Assembly (NCBI GenBank): GCA_016700075.1
Contig: CP065000.1
Location: 930,001-994,000, forward strand
Reading direction: 5' to 3'
Source of the DNA: Acidobacteriota bacterium
Lineage (GTDB): Bacteria > Acidobacteriota > Blastocatellia > Pyrinomonadales > Pyrinomonadaceae
Length of the DNA stretch: 64,000 nucleotides
Positions 1-7,311 of the stretch are shown piece by piece (within the stretch, counting starts at the first letter, position 1; the number at the start of each line of letters is the position of its first letter). A program made the position numbers and the translations under genes. The notes under the pieces were generated by a model. It did no database searches. It saw nothing but the letters and a program-made list of their open reading frames with translations, and had not been told where the DNA came from.

Positions 1-207
1 CGAGTCAATAAATGCTTCGCTGGTCGGCAGATCGGCAACAATTCGGCTCGAAGACGCTGACCTAACAAAGCAAGCGTGTCCGTTCGCCTCAATCAAAATT
101 CGAGGGCTGCCTCCGGAATCAGAAGCAGATACTTCGATCACCAACTCGCCGCCGGGAACAGCGAGTTTTGGACTGACGTTCTTTATTTCAGAGATATTGC
201 TCTGCAT
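1..207 (-). CDS. IPT/TIG-domain protein, N-terminal fragment (runs off the window)
   Basis: The reverse strand is open from an ATG at 205-207 to the window edge, giving 69 codons. The peptide begins MQSNISEIKNVSPKL and continues with AVPGGELVIEV, the usual opening of an IPT/TIG immunoglobulin-like fold (a 'sits on P-x-G-G' pattern followed by a beta strand). There is no signal peptide in the visible part. Such domains occur in extracytoplasmic or NHL-repeat proteins, but the catalytic or binding part lies outside the window, so no function is assigned. There is no Shine-Dalgarno sequence. A good promoter sits immediately upstream, which suggests a nearly leaderless transcript. Confidence 0.55.
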   Translation of the reverse strand, partial: MQSNISEIKNVSPKLAVPGGELVIEVSASDSGGSPRILIEANGHACFVRSASSSRIVADLPTSEAFIDS

Positions 208-216
208 TAAAGTTTG

Positions 217-245
217 ATTCTACGGTGATGCGGGTGGTGTGTCCA
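217..245 (-). promoter_or_regulatory. sigma-70-type promoter for the IPT/TIG gene, leaderless
   Basis: On the minus strand TGGACA (240-245) is followed by a 17-nt spacer and TAGAAT (217-222). Each hexamer matches the consensus at five of six positions. Initiation about 7 nt downstream would fall near 210, only about 3 nt before the ATG at 207. This agrees with the absence of a ribosome binding site. Confidence 0.5.
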
Positions 246-376
246 TATCGGTCGACCCCCCGTATCGGGGTGAAAAAATTGATTGACCGCAAGTGTTGTT
301 CCCCGTTAAACTTATTAATACTTCAGCCGCCGCGATCCTACAAGCGGTTTCCGGCTCCAGTAAGGCTTTCTCACGT

Positions 377-1531
377 ATGTCAACACGGATAGATGACCTG
401 CTAAGAATGGCGATGAGCTTCGGCGCATCAGATCTGCATCTGCGCGCCGGTTCATACCCTGTCATTCGCGTAACCGGCGAACTGAAGCCGCTGTCGGGCG
501 TGAGCCCGCTTACACAGGACGAAACGCTCGAAATGGCATTCTCGATGATGTCCAATCGTCAGAAGCAGCATTTCAAAGAAGCTTTTGAGGTCGATATCGG
601 TTACGGCATCGCGGGTTTGGGACGATTTAGAGTCAACATTTTTCAGCAACGCAATTCCATAGGCATTGTAGCCCGCGTCATTTCTGATTCCATCAGAGGA
701 TTTTCGGAGCTTGGCCTGCCGCCGATCTTGTCAAAGATCGCTGATGAACGCCGGGGATTGATCCTGGTCACAGGTACCACCGGTTCGGGAAAATCTACAA
801 CGCTGGCAGCTCTCGTCGATCATATAAATCAGTCGAGGAATTGCCATATAGTCACGATCGAGGATCCGATCGAATTCCTGCACAAGGACAAACAGTCGTT
901 TGTGACGCAACGTGAGGTTGATGTAGATACCAGGTCATTTGCTGAGGCCCTTCGTGGGTCGCTGCGGCAAGACCCTGATGTCATTCTGGTAGGCGAAATG
1001 CGTGACCTGGAAACTATCGAAACCGCTCTGGTCGCCGCAGAGACCGGACATTTGGTTTTGTCAACGCTTCACACCCTTGATGCACCGGAAACGCTAACTC
1101 GAATCATTTCAGCATTCCCGCCCTATCAGCAGAAATCTATCCGAATACAGCTAGCCGGCTTGCTGCGTGCTGTGGTTTCGCAGCGGTTGATGAAATCGGC
1201 AAAAGGAAACAGCCGAATTCCTGCGGTAGAGGTACTAGTATCCACGCCGTTGATACGCGATTATATTCTCCACGAAGACAAGACCGCATCCATTCGAGAT
1301 GCGATCGCGGCGGGAACATCGCAATACGGAATGCAGACCTTTGACCAGTCGCTGTTTTATCTCTATCAGTCCGGCCTTATCACACTTGACGAGGCGCTTC
1401 GCGGCACGACGAACCAGGACGAATTTCGTCTGCGGCTTGCCGGGATCAGCAACACGACCGCATCTGCGAAGGAAGAGATGGAAAGATCAAGCGGAGTCGC
1501 GTCGATCACCGAGGTCATTACGCGAAACTAA
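377..1531 (+). CDS. pilT: PilT-type twitching motility / retraction ATPase
   Basis: Hexameric secretion ATPase of the GspE/PilT family, which powers type IV pilus retraction at the inner membrane. The PAS-like N-terminal domain opens with IDDLLRMAMSFGASDLHLRAG. Walker A (GTTGSGKST) lies near residue 132, the Asp box around ITIEDPIEF, Walker B (VILVGEMRD) near 202, and the His box around GHLVLSTLHT. The ATG at 377 is chosen because PilT homologues begin at about this point and AGTAAGG lies about 11 nt upstream. An in-frame GTG at 293 would add 28 residues with no family counterpart. The product is 384 residues, slightly long for PilT. No other pilus gene is adjacent. A longer PilT-like protein lies at 17506-19407. 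Confidence 0.9.
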   Translation: MSTRIDDLLRMAMSFGASDLHLRAGSYPVIRVTGELKPLSGVSPLTQDETLEMAFSMMSNRQKQHFKEAFEVDIGYGIAGLGRFRVNIFQQRNSIGIVARVISDSIRGFSELGLPPILSKIADERRGLILVTGTTGSGKSTTLAALVDHINQSRNCHIVTIEDPIEFLHKDKQSFVTQREVDVDTRSFAEALRGSLRQDPDVILVGEMRDLETIETALVAAETGHLVLSTLHTLDAPETLTRIISAFPPYQQKSIRIQLAGLLRAVVSQRLMKSAKGNSRIPAVEVLVSTPLIRDYILHEDKTASIRDAIAAGTSQYGMQTFDQSLFYLYQSGLITLDEALRGTTNQDEFRLRLAGISNTTASAKEEMERSSGVASITEVITRN

Positions 1532-1576
1532 AAAGCCGACAAACGTTTGTTTTTCAAGGATTTTCAGGTTTTCGCC

Positions 1577-1606
1577 TTGACACAAGCCCAAGCCCGCGTG
1601 TAGATT
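1577..1606 (+). promoter_or_regulatory. sigma-70-type promoter of rpsA
   Basis: A perfect TTGACA (1577-1582) is followed by an 18-nt spacer and TAGATT (1601-1606). Transcription would start near 1613, leaving a leader of about 165 nt before the rpsA ATG. Confidence 0.5.
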
Positions 1607-1776
1607 TTAGCTTTACCTATCCTCGTCGAAGGTAGCCTGATGATTGACGGTTTTAGGCTGTCATTTTATCTGGACAGTTTTTCGATTGATGAAGATAAAG
1701 TTCGTATGGCGGCAGAAGGCGGGAAAGGTAGAGAAAATAGGACGACAAGTTAAAAAGGAAGTTATTGAACGCGTAA
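1607..1776 (+). promoter_or_regulatory. long rpsA leader, possibly autoregulatory
   Basis: This stretch contains no gene. A weak stem (CTGTC 1658-1662 with GACAG 1673-1677) followed by five T residues could act as an attenuator. AAGGAAG near 1755 is the ribosome binding site. In Enterobacteria the S1 protein represses its own mRNA through a structured leader. Whether this leader does the same is a guess from its length and position. Confidence 0.25.
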
Positions 1777-4041
1777 ATGACAAACGAGGCAACTAAGGAC
1801 GCAGAGGAAACGGCGACGGCCGCAACCCCGGCGGAGACAAACCCCACGAACGGCGAAACGCCGCAGGCATTAAACACCGAACCGAAAGCTAGCGAAGTTA
1901 GTACGGATCCAGCACCGACAGTGACCGAGGAAGCTGTTGCGGCCGCTTCGCCAGCGATAAGTGCTACTGAAGACCCGGCATCATCCGGCGACGTGGATTT
2001 CGGCGCAATTCTCGAACAATTCGAATCTGAACAGAAACTCTTCTATTCGGGCGAAATGGTCAATGGAACAGTGGTCGGAGTTTCGGACCGGGGAGTTTTG
2101 GTAGATTTTGGCTACAAATCCGAAGGATTTGTACCGTTGGAAGAGTTCACAGGCTTCGACGGCACTGTGAACGTACAGGTCGGCGACAAGGTCGATGTCG
2201 TCATCAAGAGCATCCACTCCGGCGACGGAGCACCTCAGCTTTCCCGCCAGGACGCTCTTGGACGCAAGGTCTGGGACGAGATCGAGACCGCGTATCGTGA
2301 AGAGCGCCCGATCGTCGGCAAGATCGTCGACAAGACCCGCGGCGGACTGAAGGTAGATCTGAATGGTGTCGAAGCTTTTCTGCCCGGTTCGCAGATCGAT
2401 TCGCGTCCGGCGAGCTCACTCGATTCATATATCGGGCAAGACATCGAAGCGAAGATCATAAAGTTCAGCCGTCGGCGAAACAATATTGTCCTTTCGCGCA
2501 AGATCCTCACAGACGAGGTCGTGAACGCTCAAAAAGAGGAAACACTCTCAAACATCGACGTAGGATTCGTAGTTGAGGGAACGATCAAGAATCTGACCGA
2601 TTACGGCGCATTTGTCGATATCGGCGGTATCGACGGCCTGCTACACGTCACTGATATGTCTTGGGGCCGCCTTAATCATCCCGGTGAGATGTTCAAGCCC
2701 GGCGATCATATTCAGGTAAAGATCCTCAAACTTGATCGTGAAAAAGACAAGATCTCTCTCGGCTACAAACAGCTCCAGCCCGATCCTTGGTCCACGGTGA
2801 TCGAGGTTTATCCGGTCGATTCAAAGGTACAGGGTACCGTTTCGTCGGTGACCGAATACGGTGTATTCGTTGAACTCGAGCCCGGCGTCGAAGGCTTGGT
2901 GCACGTCTCTGAGGTTTCGTGGTCGCGAAGAGCACAAAGCCCGAAGAAGATGTTCCAGAAAGGCCAGCCGGTCGACGTTCAGGTCTTGGGCGTAGATACC
3001 GTAGAACGCCGCATTAGCCTGGGAATGAAGCAGTTCCAGGAAAACCCGTGGGACCGTGTTGACGAGCGATTTCCTATCGGTGCTCGTGTCAGCGGGAAGG
3101 TTCGCAATATTACCGACTTCGGCGCTTTTATTGAGCTCGAAGAAGGGATCGACGGCCTCGTGCACATTTCCGATCTGACATGGTCGAAAAAGATCAAACA
3201 TCCGAAAGACCTGCTCAAGAAAGATCAGGAAGTAGAGGCTATCGTTACCAGCATCGACAAACGCGGACAGCGGCTCTCTCTGTCGATGAAAGATCTGACC
3301 CCGTCTGCGTGGGAAGGCTTTATAGCCACCCATCGCCCGGGCGATGTTGTGAAAGGCAAGGTTTCCCGTTTCACGAATTTCGGTGTTTTCGTCGAATTGG
3401 GCGAGGGACTGGAAGGGCTTTGCCACATTTCGGAACTGTCTGACGAACGTATCGAAAAAGCCGAGTCGGTCGCAAAGATCGGGGACGAGATGGAATTCAA
3501 GATCCTCCGCATCGAGCCCGCCGACCAAAAGATCGGCCTTTCGCATCGAGCAGTCGGCAAGGAAGATGAGCCGATCGTCGATACTCGGATCTATACGTCT
3601 GAAGCGAAGGGCGGAATGGCTTCGCTCGGAGAACTTGCGAAGTTGAAATTCGGTAACGCTGAGGAAGAAGCTCCGGTTGAGGAAAAGCCCGCAAAGGCAT
3701 CGAAAAAGAAAGAGAAGGCCGCCGAGGTGGCTGCGGACGATTCCCCCGTTGAAGCCGAGCCCGCTGCTGACGAAGCATCTCCGGAGGAACCGGTTATGAC
3801 TGAAGACTCTGAAACAGCTGACAAAGTTCCTTCAGAAGAAGCCGCGACCGAGCAGTCGCCGGTAGCAGAAGCTGCCTCTGAAGAAACAGCTGAAGCAACG
3901 GAAGCCGTATTGGCCGACGCTGATGGCAATGCCGAAGGATCGGCGGAGACATCAGAAGTTGTAGCGGAGGAAACTTCGACTGAAACTTCGGAGGAGCGGG
4001 CAGAAACTGAGAAGCCGGAGGAGAAAGAAGAAACCGCGTAA
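1777..4041 (+). CDS. rpsA: 30S ribosomal protein S1 with long acidic tails
   Basis: RNA-binding protein that helps load mRNA on the 30S subunit. Six S1 (OB-fold) repeats can be counted, beginning near residues 90, 178, 265, 350, 437 and 523. Repeats 3-6 carry the typical G-x-F/V-V/I-x-L then G-L-x-H-x-S core. At 754 residues it is much longer than the usual 550-580. A 75-residue Ala/Glu/Thr-rich N-terminal extension precedes repeat 1, and an acidic Glu/Ala/Ser-rich tail of about 150 residues follows repeat 6. Both extensions look disordered. The ATG is preceded by AAGGAAG. The HU gene lies 50 nt downstream on the same strand, and both are probably co-transcribed. Confidence 0.93.
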   Translation: MTNEATKDAEETATAATPAETNPTNGETPQALNTEPKASEVSTDPAPTVTEEAVAAASPAISATEDPASSGDVDFGAILEQFESEQKLFYSGEMVNGTVVGVSDRGVLVDFGYKSEGFVPLEEFTGFDGTVNVQVGDKVDVVIKSIHSGDGAPQLSRQDALGRKVWDEIETAYREERPIVGKIVDKTRGGLKVDLNGVEAFLPGSQIDSRPASSLDSYIGQDIEAKIIKFSRRRNNIVLSRKILTDEVVNAQKEETLSNIDVGFVVEGTIKNLTDYGAFVDIGGIDGLLHVTDMSWGRLNHPGEMFKPGDHIQVKILKLDREKDKISLGYKQLQPDPWSTVIEVYPVDSKVQGTVSSVTEYGVFVELEPGVEGLVHVSEVSWSRRAQSPKKMFQKGQPVDVQVLGVDTVERRISLGMKQFQENPWDRVDERFPIGARVSGKVRNITDFGAFIELEEGIDGLVHISDLTWSKKIKHPKDLLKKDQEVEAIVTSIDKRGQRLSLSMKDLTPSAWEGFIATHRPGDVVKGKVSRFTNFGVFVELGEGLEGLCHISELSDERIEKAESVAKIGDEMEFKILRIEPADQKIGLSHRAVGKEDEPIVDTRIYTSEAKGGMASLGELAKLKFGNAEEEAPVEEKPAKASKKKEKAAEVAADDSPVEAEPAADEASPEEPVMTEDSETADKVPSEEAATEQSPVAEAASEETAEATEAVLADADGNAEGSAETSEVVAEETSTETSEERAETEKPEEKEETA

Positions 4042-4091
4042 TGACCGGCACCAGTATTGGGCCGTCTCCCCCTCTGTTCTAGGTACATTTT

Positions 4092-4370
4092 ATGACCAAA
4101 GCCGATCTCGTTGAACAAGTAGCCCGCGAAGCGGAAATGACCAAAAAGGATGCTGAACAGCTCGTTGAGATCATTTTCGACAGTATTACGGAATCGCTGA
4201 ATAAAGGTGAAAAGATAGAACTCAGAGGATTTGGCAGCTTTCGCGTTCGAGAGAGAAATTCGCGAAAGGGCCGCAATCCAAAGACCGGCGAAGCTGTAGA
4301 TATTCCCGCTAAGCGGGTCGCCTACTTCAAGCCGGGAAAAGAACTCAAGGACCTTATTAACCGCGACTGA
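4092..4370 (+). CDS. HU/IHF-family DNA-binding protein
   Basis: A 92-residue histone-like protein that bends DNA as a dimer. It begins MTKADLVEQVA and carries the beta-arm signature GFGSFRVRERNSRKGRNP, then the conserved AYFKPGKELK end. Length and motifs match HU/IHF exactly; whether it is HU or an IHF subunit cannot be decided from one gene. It sits 50 nt after rpsA and 13 nt before the HIT gene. A strong terminator lies about 60 nt beyond its stop codon, inside the HIT coding region. Confidence 0.93.
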   Translation: MTKADLVEQVAREAEMTKKDAEQLVEIIFDSITESLNKGEKIELRGFGSFRVRERNSRKGRNPKTGEAVDIPAKRVAYFKPGKELKDLINRD

Positions 4371-4383
4371 GTTCGATCCTCAT

Positions 4384-4869
4384 ATGGACATACTTTGGAG
4401 CCCCTGGCGATACGACTACATCAGATCAGACAGCCCGACATCTTCGTCGGGCTGTGTTTTTTGTGATGTTCTTTCGAACGGCCTGTCCGACGATGAGAAC
4501 TTCATTCTCTCACGCGGCGAATACAATTTCGTCATCCTGAATATCTACCCCTACACGTCGGGGCATCTCATGGTCGTACCGTTCGCTCATGTGGATCTGC
4601 CGGAAAACGCCGGCGAGGCTTCGACCGCGGAAATGATGACAATGGTCGCCCGCTGCCAGAAAGCGATCAGACAGGTTTATACTCCGGACGGCATCAACAT
4701 CGGAATGAATCTGGGAAAGGCGGCCGGTGCGGGCGTAGCGGATCATTACCACATGCACCTGCTGCCTCGGTGGGTCGGTGATGTCAATTTCATGACAGCT
4801 ATAGGCCAAACGAGGACCATTCCGGAAACCCTAATTGACTCCTACAACAAATTAAAAGACCAGATCTGA
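4384..4869 (+). CDS. HIT-family nucleotide hydrolase/phosphorylase
   Basis: Histidine-triad protein of the Ap4A hydrolase/phosphorylase branch. The start MDILWSPWRYDYI is a conserved opening of this branch and fixes the initiation codon. CVFC near residue 24 is a zinc-binding C-x2-C. The catalytic triad is visible as DHYHMHLLPRW near residue 120. The 161-residue length is typical. The gene is 13 nt downstream of the HU gene and ends 3 nt before the convergent pgpH stop. Its codons 16-27 also form a perfect 10-bp hairpin followed by T residues (see 4430-4462), so read-through from the HU/rpsA transcript should be restricted. Confidence 0.9.
   Translation: MDILWSPWRYDYIRSDSPTSSSGCVFCDVLSNGLSDDENFILSRGEYNFVILNIYPYTSGHLMVVPFAHVDLPENAGEASTAEMMTMVARCQKAIRQVYTPDGINIGMNLGKAAGAGVADHYHMHLLPRWVGDVNFMTAIGQTRTIPETLIDSYNKLKDQI
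4430..4462 (+). terminator. intrinsic terminator embedded in the HIT coding sequence
   Basis: ACAGCCCGAC (4430-4439) and GTCGGGCTGT (4446-4455) form a perfect 10-bp stem with the 6-nt loop ATCTTC, followed after one G by six T residues (4457-4462). This is textbook rho-independent architecture, but it lies inside the coding region, from about codon 16 of the HIT gene. It most likely ends the rpsA-HU transcript or attenuates HIT expression. Confidence 0.7.
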
Positions 4870-4872
4870 CGT

Positions 4873-7311
4873 CTAGTTTGTCTTTGCGTCAGCCCTTGTA
4901 GGCTCTTGAGTGCGGTCGAAGGCCTCATCTTCTATCTCGCCTCCCGGAGAGACCGGTATGTCTTTCGGATCAGCGTATTTGAATCCTCGCTCCTCAGAAT
5001 CCATCAATTCCGCGAATTTGAACTGGCCCGTAGTCGGCGGAACGTAGCCGGGATAGTCCACCCTCGAATGATGCATTGCGATCAAGGATTTGATCATCGA
5101 CTCGCGTATCTGCGTCAGTTCACGCAGCGTGAGGTCACATTCATCCAGTTGGTCGTCGCTCAAGATAGCGTCGATGATCTTGGTGACGATGAACCTTATG
5201 TTTTCCGGCGTCGGTTCAGCAAGGCTCCGAGCTCCTGCCTCGCAGGAATCCGCGATCATCATGATCGCCGCTTCTTTGAATTGCGGTTTTGGGCCCGGAT
5301 AACGAAAATCATTTTCTGAGATCTCTTCGTCAGGGAGGGCCTGAGCCTGGGCCTTCTTAAGGAAATAATGAAGAGTTCGTGTCCCGTGATGCTGCGGGAT
5401 GAAGTCAATTATCCGCTGCGGCAATCCCATCTCCTTAGCGAGTTTCGTCCCGTAATTGACGTGGCTGATTATGATCTTGGCGCTTTGTGTCGGCTTTAGG
5501 CGGTCGTGCGGATTCTTGCCAAGCTGATTTTCGACGAAATGTTCAGGAGCTGCCGTTTTACCAATATCGTGATAAAGGGCGCCTATTCTTGCGAGCAGGC
5601 CGTTTCCGCCTACCACACGGCATGCGTCTTCGGCCAGTTGGCCAACAGCGTGAGAATGCTGATTAGTTCCCGGCGAACGAAGAGCAAGCTGACCTAAGAT
5701 CGGGAGATCGGCATTTGAAAGCTCGAGCAGCTTTACGTCCGTCAGTATGCCGAAGATCGTCTCGCAGAACGGCAGCAGAACGGCAGTGACCGCAGCCGTC
5801 ATGACCCCGCCAGCAAGTCCGCAGGCGATCGCAAGCAAAACCGTATTCAAGATGAACGGCTGCTGCGTGAACGCGATCATCGCAATGGCGATAAGGGCAC
5901 CTGCTCCGCCGATCATCCCGCCGGCAACGGTTACGGTCTGTCGGCTGCGATAACGGCCGATGCCGTATACGGCTACGGACGAAACAAGCGCGGCGAAAAC
6001 TGCAAATTCAAGACCTCGGGGAGCCAAGAATCCGGCGATCAATGCGTTTAGAATACCGGTAAATAAAGCGGTAGGGCGGTCGGCAAGCAGCGTCATCAAC
6101 AGACTACCGGTCGCAAAAGGGATCGCGAACGCCCAAATGGAAGCATCGTTCATCGGCGGCCGGACATTTTGCAGTGCAGTAAATTCCGCTAGGCGAAAAA
6201 GAACCGCCATTACGGCCGTCTGCACCACGACGACAAAGCCGATCAGAGCGAATGTTCTCTCCGCCGACAAAGCCAATCGCGGGACGACGCCTCGATGCTG
6301 CACGAACTTCCATGCGACCCAAAACAAAGCGGTTATCAGCAGCAGCAGGCCGATAAATCGATTCGCCTGACGGGTTCCCGATGTGTAATTGCGGACAGCC
6401 GCGATACGGGATAGTGTTTCCGCGGTCACCATTTCGCCCGCGTCTACGACCTTCTGCCCGCGGCGAAGTACGACTGACTGCTGTTCCGCTGAGGCAGCCG
6501 CTGTTTCGCGGGCGGCCTCTGTCGCCACGCTGTCAAAAGAAACGCTTGGCTCGACAAAGATCTCACCGGCTGAGTAAAAAGCGTTTGCTTCTTTCTGCGA
6601 TAGGCTTTTGATCGCATTGATGCGTTCTTTGTATTTCTCGCGGGCAGCAGAAAGTGCCAGCCAACTGCTTGCAGGCATTGATGCCGTGGTCTGGACATTC
6701 GGACGCGAGCGATCGAAAACGAAAACCTCGTTCTGAAAGTACTGGCGCTCGACGTCATCGTAAATATAGCCTTCAGCCGCCTCGCGGAGTGCCGACCGCA
6801 CCGCGTCGAGCTCGTTACGGCTGAATTGCCGCCCCGAAAGCACCTTCGCAACGTCCGTTCCGCCGCCGCCTGTCCAATCGAGATCAGCTTTCACGTTCGA
6901 GTTCGCCATTCTCGCCGGATCTTCCGGAGTTGTCCGCCTCAGGCGTTCCCATGCTGATTGAAAACCCTGAACGGCCTGCTCTTGCCTGTTGGATTCAAAC
7001 CTGAATATCGGTTTGACAGTTGCTTTAGCGGCAGCTCTGGCCCGTTCAAGGCCGTCGGGATCCTGGAACGTTATGTCTGCAGGCGCAATGACCGTTTCGC
7101 GGGCAATGTCGCCCTCCTGATAAGCAAAAGAACCGGCCGCACTCCAAAGCGGATTCTGTATTAGAAGCGTTGTAGCTGTGCAGAGAAATGCGAAGCCCGC
7201 CCAAAACCGTTGATCAGGCGAAAGAGATGCGATCGGCTTGGTCAGCTGGCCGACAAGCCATTTTCGCCACCGCGTTAGCGGCGATGTTAATTCTCGTATC
7301 TGCTTCGTCAT
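4873..7311 (-). CDS. pgpH: 7TM-HD (PgpH-type) cyclic-di-AMP phosphodiesterase
   Basis: Membrane HD-domain phosphohydrolase. The PgpH family hydrolyses c-di-AMP to pApA. Order: a short cytoplasmic tail and first membrane segment (residues about 35-55), a large extracytoplasmic 7TMR-HDED domain to about 330, a block of six or seven hydrophobic segments (about 345-520), then the HD domain. The metal motif is YHDIGKTA near residue 578, with upstream NQHSHAVGQLAEDA, downstream QHHGTRTLHYF and the final IADSCEAGARSL. The 812-residue length is normal. Its ATG overlaps the hflX stop as ATGA, so hflX-pgpH form an operon. Confidence 0.9.
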   Translation of the reverse strand: MTKQIRELTSPLTRWRKWLVGQLTKPIASLSPDQRFWAGFAFLCTATTLLIQNPLWSAAGSFAYQEGDIARETVIAPADITFQDPDGLERARAAAKATVKPIFRFESNRQEQAVQGFQSAWERLRRTTPEDPARMANSNVKADLDWTGGGGTDVAKVLSGRQFSRNELDAVRSALREAAEGYIYDDVERQYFQNEVFVFDRSRPNVQTTASMPASSWLALSAAREKYKERINAIKSLSQKEANAFYSAGEIFVEPSVSFDSVATEAARETAAASAEQQSVVLRRGQKVVDAGEMVTAETLSRIAAVRNYTSGTRQANRFIGLLLLITALFWVAWKFVQHRGVVPRLALSAERTFALIGFVVVVQTAVMAVLFRLAEFTALQNVRPPMNDASIWAFAIPFATGSLLMTLLADRPTALFTGILNALIAGFLAPRGLEFAVFAALVSSVAVYGIGRYRSRQTVTVAGGMIGGAGALIAIAMIAFTQQPFILNTVLLAIACGLAGGVMTAAVTAVLLPFCETIFGILTDVKLLELSNADLPILGQLALRSPGTNQHSHAVGQLAEDACRVVGGNGLLARIGALYHDIGKTAAPEHFVENQLGKNPHDRLKPTQSAKIIISHVNYGTKLAKEMGLPQRIIDFIPQHHGTRTLHYFLKKAQAQALPDEEISENDFRYPGPKPQFKEAAIMMIADSCEAGARSLAEPTPENIRFIVTKIIDAILSDDQLDECDLTLRELTQIRESMIKSLIAMHHSRVDYPGYVPPTTGQFKFAELMDSEERGFKYADPKDIPVSPGGEIEDEAFDRTQEPTRADAKTN

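Noticed and set aside
258..270. CCCCG-TAT-CGGGG hairpin as a terminator upstream of pilT
   Set aside because: The stem is only 5 bp and no T tract follows in either reading direction; the A run follows it on the plus strand.
2821..3546. A 241-codon minus-strand frame inside rpsA
   Set aside because: It is the complement of the S1 repeats, with no start signal and no family resemblance; rpsA itself is certain.
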